The notes: generated from the sequence alone by a model not told the origin. DNA of 64,000 bases from Haloterrigena alkaliphila (GCF_017352155.2 NZ_CP084319.1:186001-250000); one strand, 5' to 3'; counted from the first letter of the stretch, positions 29,042-37,914 are shown. Translations and numbers: made by a program.

Positions 29042-31261
29042 ATGACCAGTACCGTTCACATCCTCCATGTTGATGATGAACCAGGGTTTGCGGATATGAC
29101 CGCACGCTTCCTGGAGCGGGAGGATAACCGATTTAGCGTTGAGACGGCAACGACTGTCACTGAAGGGTTGGACTATCTCGCCGAAACTGCCGTTGACTGT
29201 GTCATTTCTGACTATGAGATGCCCGGACAAAGCGGGATCGAATTCCTGAGAGCCGTCCGTGAAGAGTATTCTGACCTCCCATTTATCCTCTTCACGGGAA
29301 AGGGATCGGAAGACGTCGCTAGCGAGGCGATTTCGGTAGGAGTCACGGACTACCTGCAGAAGAGTAGAGGAAACGAGCAGTACACGATTCTCGCAAATCG
29401 TATCCTTAACGCTGTTGAGCGGCGTCATGCAGAAAGGAAACAACAACGGCAGCTCGACGCAATCGAAACAGCACAAGAAGGTATCAGTATTCTCGATGCG
29501 GATGGAAAGTATATCTACGTAAATCAAGCCTATGCGGATTTCTATCAGTACGCACCTGCCGAACTGATTGGTGAACACTGGGAAACACTCTATCCGGACG
29601 ACGACATCCCAGCAATTGAGGAAGAAGTGATGGCAACCGTGGACGAGTACGGGTACTGGCACGGAACAACGACTGGGCTTCGCGCTGACGGGACGACATT
29701 TACTGAAGATCATATTCTCTCGACGACTAAATCAGGAGAGCTTGTCTGTACGGTTCGAGATATTGACGAGCAAAAAGAGCGGGAGCGAGCAATACACGAA
29801 CTCCACAATGGGAGTCAGAAGATTCTCCAGGCAGACACCGCTGAGGACGTCGCAGACATCACGACCGAAGCGTTACGTGATATCCTCGATATGCCACTCA
29901 GCGGGGTGTGGTTCGCTGATGAGGAAGGCGAGATCTTGCGACCAGTCACGTGGACTGAACAGGCAACCGAGCTCATCGGTGATCACTCGTCGATTTCTCT
30001 CGGTGACGGACTTGCATGGGAGGCGTTCGAGAGCGGTGAGGCTCGCCACTACAACGACGTTTCAACAGTGGCTGGTCGCCTCAACCAGGATACCGCCATC
30101 CGAAGTGAAATCATCCTCCCTCTTGGAGACCATGGCGTACTAACGATCGGTTCAACGACGGTTAACGCGTTCGACGACGGGGATCTGTCGCTGGCACAGA
30201 CACTTGCCGCTCATACTCAGATCGCACTCGACCGTCTTGAGCGCGGAAATGCCCTCCGTAATGAACGAGTGTTCATTGAACAGGCCATCAACACCCTTGA
30301 CGATCTCTTCTACGTCATCGACACAGACGGAAAATTTATTCAGTGGAATAATCGCCTGACAGAGGTGACCGGATACGCTGATGAGGAAGTCGCTACGATG
30401 ACTGCAGAGCAGTTCTTCCCGGAAGATGAGCGTGATCGTATTGTTGATGCGATTGAAGCGACGTTCAGTGAGGGGGAGCAAATCGTTGAAGGAACCATCC
30501 GCACTGCAGATGGGGAAGAGATTCCGCACGAGTTCACTGGCGCTCGACTTACTGATCGAGAGGGGGAGTTGGTCGGTCTCGTTGGTGTTGGACGAAACAT
30601 TGCTGAGCGGAAACAGCGTGAACAGCAACTCCAGCAGCAAAACGAGCGATTGAACGAATTTGCCAGCGTTGTCTCCCACGACCTGCGAAACCCGTTGAAC
30701 GTCGCTCATGGGAACCTTGCACTCGTACGGGACGAGTATGAGAGTGGGGCACTTGACGAAATCGCAGCGGCGCTTGATCGCATGCAACTCCTAATTGATG
30801 ACCTCCTCACACTAGCACAGGAAGGTCAGACACTGGAAGAGATGTGGTCAGTGAATTTAGCAGAGATAGCGAGAACGAGTTGGAAGAACGTTGAGACGAG
30901 AGACGCCGCCCTCAGTATTGACACAGATAGAACGATCTATGCTGATGCCAGCCGTGTCCAGCAGTTGCTCGAAAATCTCATCAGAAACGCAGTTGAACAC
31001 GGCGGAGAGGATGTGACTCTGACGATCGGTGAGCTGACTCATGAAGATGGGTTCTACGTTGAAGATGATGGATCAGGTATTCCACCAGACAAACGTGACA
31101 CGGTATTTCAGTCCGGATACTCGACGTCGACCGATGGAACCGGGTTCGGTTTGAGTATTGTTAAGAATATTGTTGATGCGCATGACTGGACTATTCAGGT
31201 GACAGAAGGGCGGACCGGTAGGACACGATTCGAGATCACTGGTGTTGAAGATTATTCCTAA
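29042..31261 (+). CDS. Hybrid sensor histidine kinase (REC-PAS-GAF-PAS-HisKA-HATPase)
   Basis: A 739-aa soluble kinase with no transmembrane segment. Order: receiver domain (1-120, phospho-Asp 57 in VISDYEMPG, Lys in DYLQKS), PAS (~135-250), GAF (~260-400, ADTAEDVADITTEALRDILD), second PAS (~405-520), HisKA with H-box FASVVSHDLRNPLN (His near 547), and a HATPase with N-box NLIRNAVEHGG and G-boxes DDGSGIPPD and GTGFGLSIV. N-terminal receiver plus PAS/GAF sensing is typical of haloarchaeal cytoplasmic redox, light or oxygen sensors. A lone receiver protein at 34474 might be part of the circuit, but this is only inference. Confidence 0.93.
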   Translation: MTSTVHILHVDDEPGFADMTARFLEREDNRFSVETATTVTEGLDYLAETAVDCVISDYEMPGQSGIEFLRAVREEYSDLPFILFTGKGSEDVASEAISVGVTDYLQKSRGNEQYTILANRILNAVERRHAERKQQRQLDAIETAQEGISILDADGKYIYVNQAYADFYQYAPAELIGEHWETLYPDDDIPAIEEEVMATVDEYGYWHGTTTGLRADGTTFTEDHILSTTKSGELVCTVRDIDEQKERERAIHELHNGSQKILQADTAEDVADITTEALRDILDMPLSGVWFADEEGEILRPVTWTEQATELIGDHSSISLGDGLAWEAFESGEARHYNDVSTVAGRLNQDTAIRSEIILPLGDHGVLTIGSTTVNAFDDGDLSLAQTLAAHTQIALDRLERGNALRNERVFIEQAINTLDDLFYVIDTDGKFIQWNNRLTEVTGYADEEVATMTAEQFFPEDERDRIVDAIEATFSEGEQIVEGTIRTADGEEIPHEFTGARLTDREGELVGLVGVGRNIAERKQREQQLQQQNERLNEFASVVSHDLRNPLNVAHGNLALVRDEYESGALDEIAAALDRMQLLIDDLLTLAQEGQTLEEMWSVNLAEIARTSWKNVETRDAALSIDTDRTIYADASRVQQLLENLIRNAVEHGGEDVTLTIGELTHEDGFYVEDDGSGIPPDKRDTVFQSGYSTSTDGTGFGLSIVKNIVDAHDWTIQVTEGRTGRTRFEITGVEDYS

Positions 31262-31485
31262 ACTGCTCGAGCGAAGTCCTTCGATGAGGTGCTGAATAAG
31301 GAAGAGAGGAGGTACATCGAGGCGGCCCTCGAATGGGGGTTATGTCCCTGTGTCCACTGTCTGGAGCCTGGGGTCTAGGTGGCGGTGAAGGTACTATTAG
31401 ACGCTCATCGAGTTCAGTGAGTCACGGGACGACCGAGAGCGATCGGACCCGTGATCTTCGAGGACTCCTCGGAGGGCAGGAGTTC

Positions 31486-31527
31486 TTACCAAACAGCTAT
31501 GTTCCTGTACGCTAGCTTGTTTGGTAA
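31486..31527. promoter_or_regulatory. Long inverted repeat upstream of the 31533 gene
   Basis: Arms TTACCAAACAGCTA and TAGCTTGTTTGGTAA, about 14 bp with one unpaired base, flank a 13-bp spacer. The repeat ends 5 bp before the ATG at 31533. It would form a strong hairpin in the leader or a dimeric repressor site covering the promoter. Confidence 0.55.
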
Positions 31528-31532
31528 GACAA

Positions 31533-31871
31533 ATGGCATCGCCACCAAAGCCACCAACCGAACTTCCGAAATATATCGCGGAAGGAACCCCAAAGCAAAA
31601 CGACGCGACTCTCCATGCGCTTCGGGACTGGATTGACGAGCTACTTGCGTATCGGCAGGGCGTTGCTGCTGAAGAAATCACAGTAGAAGGTAACGAATCG
31701 ATTGAAACTGTTGAAGAGTCAAGTGATGGCACGGTCGTGATCAAGAAGGTGAGTTGCGGGAAAGAGAACTGTAAGTGTCAACGCGGACAGTTGCATGGTC
31801 CGTACAAATACATCGTTCGGCGGAAGGGAGAGAAACTCAACTGGGACTACAGAGGACCAGTTGACAAGTGA
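31533..31871 (+). CDS. DUF6788-like small protein with cysteine motif
   Basis: A 112-aa protein from the ATG beginning MASPPKPPTELPKYI. The C-terminal part, SCGKENCKCQRGQLHGPYKY then IVRRKGEKLNWDYRG, matches my memory of DUF6788 proteins, with a cysteine cluster CGKxxCKC before a GxLHGPYxY motif, probably a metal or nucleic-acid site. A linker rich in Glu precedes it. Function unknown; such genes are frequent near mobile DNA. The long inverted repeat at its start suggests tight expression control. Confidence 0.65.
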   Translation: MASPPKPPTELPKYIAEGTPKQNDATLHALRDWIDELLAYRQGVAAEEITVEGNESIETVEESSDGTVVIKKVSCGKENCKCQRGQLHGPYKYIVRRKGEKLNWDYRGPVDK

Positions 31872-31954
31872 GAGATGGAAAGACACCCACCCTACGTTTA
31901 CGACGGAAAGACGGGGTATGGCCGAATTGTTAGTAGTAAGATCCAGCGGGTCTG

Positions 31955-32325
31955 TTACGACTGTTTTTCAGCTATGGCTACGAGTTCTGCTTTCGACACC
32001 GGATCGATCTCTACTCGAGTGTCCTCAGCCGTATAGAAGATCGATGTAGTGACGGTACGATCACTGACCCATTCTTCGAGGACGTGGTAGTAGACGCTGA
32101 GCTGGATTCGATACTCGGATTCAGCATGCTGACTGAGATCCGTTTTGAGGTCGATGATCTCGACGATATCGTCGGTCACGTGAACCTGTGAGCCAAATCC
32201 CTCCCTCTTCCACCCGAAACATCCTCGAAGATGCTGTCGTCCAGGAGCGAGTGTGGCGAATACCCTTCCGGTCCCGCTGGGCCGGGAACGTTGACGTCGA
32301 GTTGTGTGAGACTCTCCTCATCGAC
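31955..32325 (-). pseudogene. Decayed copy of the 3' end of the UvrD/AddA-like gene
   Basis: The frame at 31955-32179 (DDIVEIIDLKTDLSQHAESE and on to VAIAEKQS) is closely similar to the last 75 codons of the helicase at 887-3766, including the nuclease DLKTD motif. Upstream homology continues to about 32325 but skips roughly 190 bp of the parent (about 1107-1297) and shifts frame. It is a degenerate partial duplicate with no helicase part. Confidence 0.8.
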
Positions 32326-32544
32326 TAGAACTCTACGAGGATCTGTATTCGTTTCTCGAGAGAACCGGCCGACTACGACAAGTCGAACCGGAATTCATCC
32401 GGTTCCGGAATGAACGCACTGTCGTCGAGTGGAGCGTTCGTAAACGCCACGCGCAAGTGATCCGAAAAGGACCCAGTCACTCGTTATTGTGTGAAATTCC
32501 GGTTTCGCAGATAGAGAATCTCTGCCCGTCGCCAGGGATACCAT

Positions 32545-32552
32545 TTGGCGAT
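32545..32552. repeat. Target-site duplication of IS1595 copy 2, left
   Basis: TTGGCGAT directly abuts the left inverted repeat and recurs at 33554-33561, directly after the right inverted repeat. Eight bases is the usual duplication length for ISH4-like IS1595 elements. Confidence 0.9.
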
Positions 32553-33553
32553 CGCTCTTCTGTAGGAGATTGTTGATACTGCTCAGCTATCGCTGTGGAA
32601 TCGAAGAGAGCAAGGACACCGCGTCAGCGGTGTCCGTTAAGCATGATTCCGCTAGATGTGTTTGGGTCGGAATCGGTCGCAGCGGACCTGTTGGCGCAGG
32701 TTCGCTGGCGTAACGGTGTTACTTGCCCTCGCTGCCGTTCTGACCTGGCGGTCAAGAACGGCAGCTATGGGCACTTTCAGCGCTATCTCTGTAAGAATTG
32801 CGACCGCACGTTCAACGATAAGACCGGCACAATCTTCGCCCACTCGAAAGTCGCACTCAGAAAGTGGCTGTTCTCGATTTATGCGTTTCTTCGGTTTAAC
32901 ACGAGTCTTCGCCAACTTCAGCTAGAGATCGACGTCCAGTACAAAACGATCTACCAGCGCGTCGAGCGCTTTACGAAGGCGCTCGACGCGCCTTCGCTCG
33001 ACCTCGTTGGTCCGGTCGAAATCGACGAAGTCTACGTTTCTGCAGGGCTAAAAGGCCGCGAGCGCGACCAAGAGTCGCGCTCGCGTGGCCTGTCCACACG
33101 TGGACGAGGATCGTACGATCAGGACAAACCGCCGGTGTTCACGATCGTCGATCGTGGCACCGGCGATCGATACGTGATCCCAGCGAAATCAGCCGATGAA
33201 TCGACGATTCGGCTCCTTCTCGCAAACCGCGAGAAGGAGCCACTGACCGTCTACACTGACGGATTTCGCGCCTACGATCCACTTGCCGAGGACGACGCAT
33301 TCGACCGCGAATACGTCGTCCACGGCGACGGCGAATACGCTGACGAAAACGTACACGTCAACACCTGCGAGAGCCACGGATCGCTGCTGCGACCGTGGCT
33401 CTCGCCTCATCGAGGCATCTCAAAAGATAAGCTTACACAGTATCTCCGAGCGTTTCAACTTCGACGCAAGCTACTGCGGAAACCAGGGAGAGAAGCCCTC
33501 AAACATGCTGTCAAAGCTACGCTGTGAAATCAACAAAGTGCTACACAAGAGCG
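32553..33553 (+). mobile_element. IS1595-family (ISH4-like) insertion sequence, copy 2, complete
   Basis: A 1001-bp element bounded by imperfect ~26-bp inverted repeats beginning CGCTCTT. The right end (ending 33553), read in reverse, is CGCTCTTGTGTAG against CGCTCTTCTGTAG at the left. It has an 8-bp target duplication TTGGCGAT on both sides and a single transposase gene. It is intact, recently inserted by appearance, and near-identical to the inverted copy at 1-666. Confidence 0.95.
32643..33527 (+). CDS. IS1595-family transposase (ISXO2-like domain)
   Basis: A 294-aa transposase. An N-terminal zinc ribbon (CPRC at 28-31, CKNC at 50-53) is followed by a helix-turn-helix region (LRQLQLEIDVQYKTIYQRVE). 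The catalytic core has VEIDEVYVSAG, VYTDGFRAYD and a third region CESHGSLLRPWLSPHRG. The IS1595 family uses a DDE/DDN-type core, and the third residue cannot be assigned by eye. Start MIPLDVFG is chosen because earlier codons overlap the inverted-repeat leader. The gene appears functional and can act on both copies. Confidence 0.93.
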   Translation: MIPLDVFGSESVAADLLAQVRWRNGVTCPRCRSDLAVKNGSYGHFQRYLCKNCDRTFNDKTGTIFAHSKVALRKWLFSIYAFLRFNTSLRQLQLEIDVQYKTIYQRVERFTKALDAPSLDLVGPVEIDEVYVSAGLKGRERDQESRSRGLSTRGRGSYDQDKPPVFTIVDRGTGDRYVIPAKSADESTIRLLLANREKEPLTVYTDGFRAYDPLAEDDAFDREYVVHGDGEYADENVHVNTCESHGSLLRPWLSPHRGISKDKLTQYLRAFQLRRKLLRKPGREALKHAVKATL

Positions 33554-33561
33554 TTGGCGAT
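33554..33561. repeat. Target-site duplication of IS1595 copy 2, right
   Basis: Second copy of TTGGCGAT, immediately after the right inverted repeat; see the partner at 32545-32552. Confidence 0.9.
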
Positions 33562-33628
33562 TCTATTCTGAGCAGTCTGGGATCTAGCAGAGTCAGCGAC
33601 GCAGTATAACGATAGAGCAAGGCTCGAG

Positions 33629-34189
33629 TTACTCGAGCAACCCGAGATCCTCGAGGCGGTCAACGATTACGTCGACGGCTTCCTCGGCGTCTTCGACCTG
33701 CTTTCCGCCGGTCACGACCAGCTTCCCGGAGCCAAAGAGAAGGGCGACGACCTCGGGGTCATCGAGGCGGTAAACGAGCCCGGGAAACTGCTCGGGTTCG
33801 TACTCGATGTTCTCGAGACCGAGACCGATCGCAATCGCGTTCAGGTTGAGGTTCCGCCCCAGGTCGGCGCTGCTGACGATGTTCTGGACGACGATTTCTG
33901 GATCGTCCTCGACCTGAATCTGGAGGTTACGGAGTTTGTCGAAGACGATCTCCAGGCTCTCGTGGACGGCGTCAATGCTCTTGGCGCCGGTACAGACGAT
34001 CTTCCCCGACCGGAAGATCAACGCGGCAGACTTGGGATTCTTGGTGCGGTAGACGAGCCCAGGGAACTGCTCGGGATCGTAGTCGGCCCCCTCGAGGTCC
34101 ATCGCGACGCTCTGAAGGTCGAGTTCCTGCCCGATACTGGTCGACGCCACCACGTTTTCGATGTTGATGGAGTCCTTTGGGTCCGCCAT
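33629..34189 (-). CDS. tbp: TATA-box-binding protein
   Basis: A 186-aa archaeal TBP made of two direct repeats of about 90 residues. Each repeat contains the pseudo-symmetric YxPEQFPGLVYR element (YDPEQFPGLVYR and YEPEQFPGLVYR) and the strand-stirrup segments IFRSGKIVCTGAKS and LFGSGKLVVTGGKQ. It binds the TATA box and recruits TFB and RNA polymerase. The acidic C-terminus ends DRLEDLGLLE. Haloarchaea carry several TBPs; this one lies beside an IS and not with core transcription genes, so it may be an accessory copy, although its sequence looks complete. Confidence 0.96.
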   Translation of the reverse strand: MADPKDSINIENVVASTSIGQELDLQSVAMDLEGADYDPEQFPGLVYRTKNPKSAALIFRSGKIVCTGAKSIDAVHESLEIVFDKLRNLQIQVEDDPEIVVQNIVSSADLGRNLNLNAIAIGLGLENIEYEPEQFPGLVYRLDDPEVVALLFGSGKLVVTGGKQVEDAEEAVDVIVDRLEDLGLLE

Positions 34190-34473
34190 TAGTCCCTAAA
34201 AAAACGTCTGTTATGTATATAAACCCCGGTACTTCTCGAAACCTGTCAAAGAGGGCCTGTTATCACGGAATGAATTAGACCGATGTAGCGAGCGGAGGGC
34301 GAGGAATGCTACAGCAGCGATTGAACGGCGGTGTACAATCGATCGTACGAACCCACAATATGTTTGGAATTATATAATATCTTGATTGTAGTCACTGGGG
34401 TCCTTCTCGGGAGCCTGTTGTTGAGATAGGTTCGCTGGCTGAGTGTGGGAGTTCAGGGGAGTAGTACTGCCGG

Positions 34474-34875
34474 CTACAGAGACTCAATAGTACTGGGAAA
34501 CTCGTCAGGGTCAATTGGTTTTGTAAGAACCTTATCTGCTGCCTCCACCTCTTTTCTGATTCTTTCAACCCCTGCACCGGAGCCGGTTAATACAACCAAG
34601 GGAACATCTGATAGGTCAGCAGCTTCCCGCGCCTCGTCCAAGATCTCTCCCCCACTCATCTTGGGAAGATGCCAGTCGATAAGAATCAGATCGGGATGGG
34701 GCGCATCCTCATGCCCATTTCGCTGTTGGATAAAATCCAGTGCCTCACCGCCATCGGTCACGGCATGGATGGTGCTGTGGCCGCCTGCCTCGTTGAATAA
34801 CTCTTCTGTGAGGCGGATATCGCCGGGATTGTCCTCCACTAAAAGCACATTTCCAATGTCTTTTGGCCCATCCAT
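34474..34875 (-). CDS. Single-domain response regulator (CheY-like receiver)
   Basis: A 133-aa stand-alone receiver domain. The acidic pocket is at VLLVEDNPGDIR, the phospho-acceptor Asp in ILIDWHLPKMSGGE, the Thr in VVLTGSG and the Lys in KVLTKPID. The EDNPGDIRLTEE start resembles Rcp1-type regulators paired with phytochrome-like or PAS/GAF histidine kinases. It has no output domain, so it would act by protein contact or phosphotransfer. The kinase at 29042 is 3.2 kb away on the other strand; pairing is speculative. Confidence 0.9.
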   Translation of the reverse strand: MDGPKDIGNVLLVEDNPGDIRLTEELFNEAGGHSTIHAVTDGGEALDFIQQRNGHEDAPHPDLILIDWHLPKMSGGEILDEAREAADLSDVPLVVLTGSGAGVERIRKEVEAADKVLTKPIDPDEFPSTIESL

Positions 34876-34931
34876 AAAGTGCCTTAACTAGGGTACAGGG
34901 TTAAGAGTTGGGTGAGTTTAACTGGTCGTGT

Positions 34932-35567
34932 TTAGTTTGTAGCATTGTGCCAGACGGCGAAGGCTTGGAGCCACGATTCGGCTGTCGACGGTTTTGCGTG
35001 GCTAAAGCAGTTTGAGAACGAAGAGGTGCGACGTTTTATCTCGCGAAAGACACGTTCTGCAGCGTTCCGATTTCCATGTTTTTCGTATCGAAATCGGAGC
35101 CCAGATCGACGGAGTGCAGCCTGGAGATGTTTTGCTCCATCGACGAGAAACACGGCATCGTCGAGGTCATATTTCTCAGTAAGTTCGTGGAGAAACCGTT
35201 CTGTCAATGCGGTCGTAGTCGTCGAATACAGCCGTGTATGGAGGATATTGTTTGTATCCGGATCGACGGCAGTGTACAGCCAATAACGATGTTCGTCAAG
35301 TTGAATCACCGTCTCGTCGAGCGCAACGTGATTCGGACTCTCATCAACTGCCGGCTGTAGATCGCACTTGTGAACCCAATCGTGGACTGCTTTACGACTG
35401 CGTTTGACACCGAACTTCTCTAATTCTCGAACTGTATTCGAAAGCGATAGACCAGCAAGATGGAGTCGAATACCAAGCTCCATCAGCTGACGCGGTGTCC
35501 GCTCTCGCTCCACAAAACTCAAATCGATCCAATCGTTACACCCACTGAAGCAGTGGATTTTTGGCAT
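34932..35567 (-). CDS. IS6-family transposase (ISH14-like)
   Basis: A 211-aa DDE transposase, short as usual for haloarchaeal IS6 elements. Catalytic residues visible: Asp in HVALDETVIQL, Asp in AVFLVDGAKHLQ and Glu in RNAAERVFREIKRRT. An N-terminal helix-turn-helix lies in LSLSNTVRELEKFGVKRSRK. The frame is intact. I could not identify clean short inverted repeats at either side (about 34900 and 35600), so the exact element ends stay open. Confidence 0.9.
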   Translation of the reverse strand: MPKIHCFSGCNDWIDLSFVERERTPRQLMELGIRLHLAGLSLSNTVRELEKFGVKRSRKAVHDWVHKCDLQPAVDESPNHVALDETVIQLDEHRYWLYTAVDPDTNNILHTRLYSTTTTALTERFLHELTEKYDLDDAVFLVDGAKHLQAALRRSGLRFRYEKHGNRNAAERVFREIKRRTSSFSNCFSHAKPSTAESWLQAFAVWHNATN

Positions 35568-35635
35568 AGAGCACCACAAAATCGTACCGCCTCACTTTTC
35601 ACGCTTACCGAAACAGCGCCCAGCGATGGGTGCGA

Positions 35636-36679
35636 CTACGGAGAAACCTCGAGCGCAGTTTCTTTCATCCGCTCGAGCGTTTCGAGGTACGCTTCGGCGT
35701 CGAGCGCTGCCATGCTACCGGTTCCAGCGGCAGTGATCGCCTGTTGATAGTGCGGATCGGCGACGTCGCCGGCGGCGAAGACGCCCTCGACCGCCGTCTC
35801 GGTCGTCGCGCGGCCGGCGTCGTCGGTTCGAGTGTAGAGGTAGCCACTTTCGTCGCGACCGACGGCGGTCCCCTCGAGGAACTCGGTGTTCGGCGTGTGG
35901 CCGATGGCGTAGAACACGCCGCCGACGTCGACGGTCTCCCGGTCCACGTCCACGCCGTTTGTGGCTTTCTCGCTGGGGTAGCCGTCGGGATGGGAGACGA
36001 GCGTCGCGCCGGTGACGCCCTCCTCCTGCGAGCCGTGGAGCGCCTCGAGTTCCGTATTCCATCGGAACTTGATGGTCTCGTTGTCGCGAGCGCGGTCGGC
36101 CATGATCTCGGAGGCGCGTAGTTCCTCGCGGCGGTGGACGACCGTCACGCTGTCGGCGAACTTCGCGAGGAAGAGCGCTTCTTCCATCGCCGAATCGCCG
36201 CCGCCGATCACGAGGACGTCGTCCCCGCGGTGAAACGCGCCGTCGCAGGTCGCACACGTCGAGAGCCCGTAGCCCATCAGTTCGTCTTCGTTCTCGGCGC
36301 CGACCCAGCGAGCGCTCGCGCCGCTCGCGACGACCAGCGCACGCGTTCGCAGGGTATCGCCGTTCGAGAGTTCGAGCTCGAACAGCCGCTCCTCGAGCGT
36401 CGCGTTTTCGACGGTGCCGTGAGTGAATTCAGCGCCGAAGCGCTCCGCCTGGCTCTTGCCGTTTTGGATCAGCTCCATCCCGCCGACGCCCTCGGGGAAG
36501 CCGAGGTAGTTCTCGACGTCGGTCGTCAGCGTCAGCTGGCCGCCCGGTTCGGGCCCCTCGAGTACCAGCGGCTCGAGGTCGGCTCGCGCGGCGTAGACGG
36601 CCGCGGAGAGGCCGGCGACGCCGGAACCGACGATCACCACGTCGCGAACGTCCGCGGTCGTGTCCGTTTCCTCGTTCAT
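35636..36679 (-). CDS. trxB: Thioredoxin reductase
   Basis: A 347-aa low-molecular-weight thioredoxin reductase. The FAD-binding GxGxxG-type motif is at IVGSGVAGLSAAVYAAR, the redox-active CATC in GLSTCATCDGAF, the second nucleotide-binding motif in VLVIGGGDSAMEEALFLAK and the C-terminal flavin motif in VFAAGDVADPHYQQAITAAG. The NADP-selecting HRREELRAS segment is present. It transfers electrons from NAD(P)H to thioredoxin. The ATG overlaps the trxA stop by 4 bp, so both redox partners are made together. Confidence 0.96.
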   Translation of the reverse strand: MNEETDTTADVRDVVIVGSGVAGLSAAVYAARADLEPLVLEGPEPGGQLTLTTDVENYLGFPEGVGGMELIQNGKSQAERFGAEFTHGTVENATLEERLFELELSNGDTLRTRALVVASGASARWVGAENEDELMGYGLSTCATCDGAFHRGDDVLVIGGGDSAMEEALFLAKFADSVTVVHRREELRASEIMADRARDNETIKFRWNTELEALHGSQEEGVTGATLVSHPDGYPSEKATNGVDVDRETVDVGGVFYAIGHTPNTEFLEGTAVGRDESGYLYTRTDDAGRATTETAVEGVFAAGDVADPHYQQAITAAGTGSMAALDAEAYLETLERMKETALEVSP

Positions 36680-37035
36680 TCGGTGTATCCCTCGATCAAG
36701 TCGCGGAGTCGGTCTTCCGGCAGCGCGCCGGACTGCTGTTCGACCTGCTCGCCGTCCGCGAAGAGAACGAGCGTCGGGACGCCGCGAACGCCGAACGAAC
36801 CCGCGAGTTGCTGGTGTTCGTCGACGTCGACCTTCGCGATCACGGCCTCGGTCGTGCCCGCCAACTGTTCGAGGACGGGCTCGAGCATCTGACAGGGGCC
36901 ACACCAGTCGGCGTAGAAGTCCACGAGGACGACGTCGTGTGCCGTCGTGACGTCCTCGAGGTGACTTCTTCCGTCGATGTAGATCGGTTCGTCGAGCGAT
37001 TGCGCCGAAACGTCGTCGCGTGCATCTGTTGCCAT
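36676..37035 (-). CDS. trxA: Thioredoxin
   Basis: A 119-aa thioredoxin with the canonical active site WCGPCQ in VLVDFYADWCGPCQMLEP, the cis-Pro loop GVRGVPTLVLFADGE and a charged N-terminal extension of about 20 residues. I use the ATG at 37035; a GTG two codons upstream is less likely. It overlaps trxB by 4 bp (ATGA). The pair forms a complete NADPH-thioredoxin system serving disulfide reduction, here next to sulfur-metabolism genes. Confidence 0.95.
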   Translation of the reverse strand: MATDARDDVSAQSLDEPIYIDGRSHLEDVTTAHDVVLVDFYADWCGPCQMLEPVLEQLAGTTEAVIAKVDVDEHQQLAGSFGVRGVPTLVLFADGEQVEQQSGALPEDRLRDLIEGYTE

Positions 37036-37251
37036 CACCACTACGTACGAACCGACGCCGTTTAAAGGTTTTGTGTGTATTGCACAATACAGTAATTCTC
37101 AATTCCAAGACCGATTCTGGGACGAGCATACTCCGGAAACGAATGTGTTCGGGGAAGGCGAATACACTGGTTTGAGACTGCGGGAGAGGCGGAGCGGATC
37201 CTCCTCCGAACGAATCAGCTACTTAGTTTTGCACGTATACCTAACAACCGA

Positions 37252-37914
37252 TCATTCGACAGAGTCGCCCGACCGTGCCGAGACACCCGCGTCGAAGCGG
37301 GCGAAATACCCGACTCGCGTTCCGACGCGCGCGTCGAACGCCAGACCCCGCCGTTCGATACGGTGTCGCAACCCTTCGAATCCGACGAAGTGCGGGTCGG
37401 GGAGCGACTCGCCGACGACGAGTCGGCCGTCGGGTTTCAGAACCCGATCGAGTTCGTCGAGCGCTCGCTCCTGGTCGGGAATCTCGCCGAGGACTAAGAC
37501 CAGATACGCGGCGTCGAACGTGTCGTCCGGGTACGGAAGCGACCGTGCGTCACCGCGGATCGGTTCGACGTTCTGGGTTCCCTCCTGTCGCATTCGGATT
37601 CGGAGGTGTTCGACCATCTCCGATTGGACGTCCGCGGCGTGCAGTGTCCCCGACGGTTCGATCGCCCGTGCGACCATCCCGGTGTAGTAGCCGGTTCCCG
37701 GTCCGACCTCGAGAAGACGTTCACCGGGCCGGGGCTCGAGCACGTCGCGCAGCTGGGAGCGAGTAATGACCGGACGCGGGAGGTCGATCGCGTGGCGCTG
37801 AGCGTACGGGCACGGCGACGGGTTCGATCGCCACCGGAGGGCGTATCCGAGTCCGGCGAGCAGCGCGAATCCGAGCAGGGCGGCGATCGCTCGCGACGTC
37901 CGACGAGAAACCAT
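37252..37914 (-). CDS. Membrane-anchored class I SAM-dependent methyltransferase
   Basis: A 220-aa protein. Residues ~8-27 are a hydrophobic anchor (AIAALLGFALLAGLGYALRW). The rest is a Rossmann methyltransferase of the UbiE/Methyltransf_11 type, with SAM motif I LLEVGPGTGYYTGMVA, motif II-like PIRGDARSLPYPDDTFDAAY and post-motif LDELDRVLKPDGRLVV. It probably acts on a lipid or quinone at the inner face of the membrane. The exact substrate is unknown. It is separated from trxA by about 220 bp, with its own promoter likely. Confidence 0.88.
   Translation of the reverse strand: MVSRRTSRAIAALLGFALLAGLGYALRWRSNPSPCPYAQRHAIDLPRPVITRSQLRDVLEPRPGERLLEVGPGTGYYTGMVARAIEPSGTLHAADVQSEMVEHLRIRMRQEGTQNVEPIRGDARSLPYPDDTFDAAYLVLVLGEIPDQERALDELDRVLKPDGRLVVGESLPDPHFVGFEGLRHRIERRGLAFDARVGTRVGYFARFDAGVSARSGDSVE

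Larger units (their letters stand above)
32322..33609 (+). pseudogene. C-terminal ORF fragment interrupted by the IS1595 copy
   Basis: Removing the IS and one copy of its 8-bp target duplication restores a single frame. RLELYEDLYSFLERTGRLRQ runs on through EWSVRKRHAQVIRKGPSHSL to PGIPFGD at 32552, then continues at 33562 as SILSSLGSSRVSDAV and stops at 33609. The 5' end is lost where it meets the decayed helicase copy. No family recognised; the basic, Arg-rich sequence is unlike most neighbours. Confidence 0.5.

Noticed and set aside
29042-34875. Kinase and lone receiver as a proven two-component pair
   Set aside because: They are 3.2 kb apart on opposite strands with an IS, a pseudogene and TBP between; no sequence evidence of pairing.
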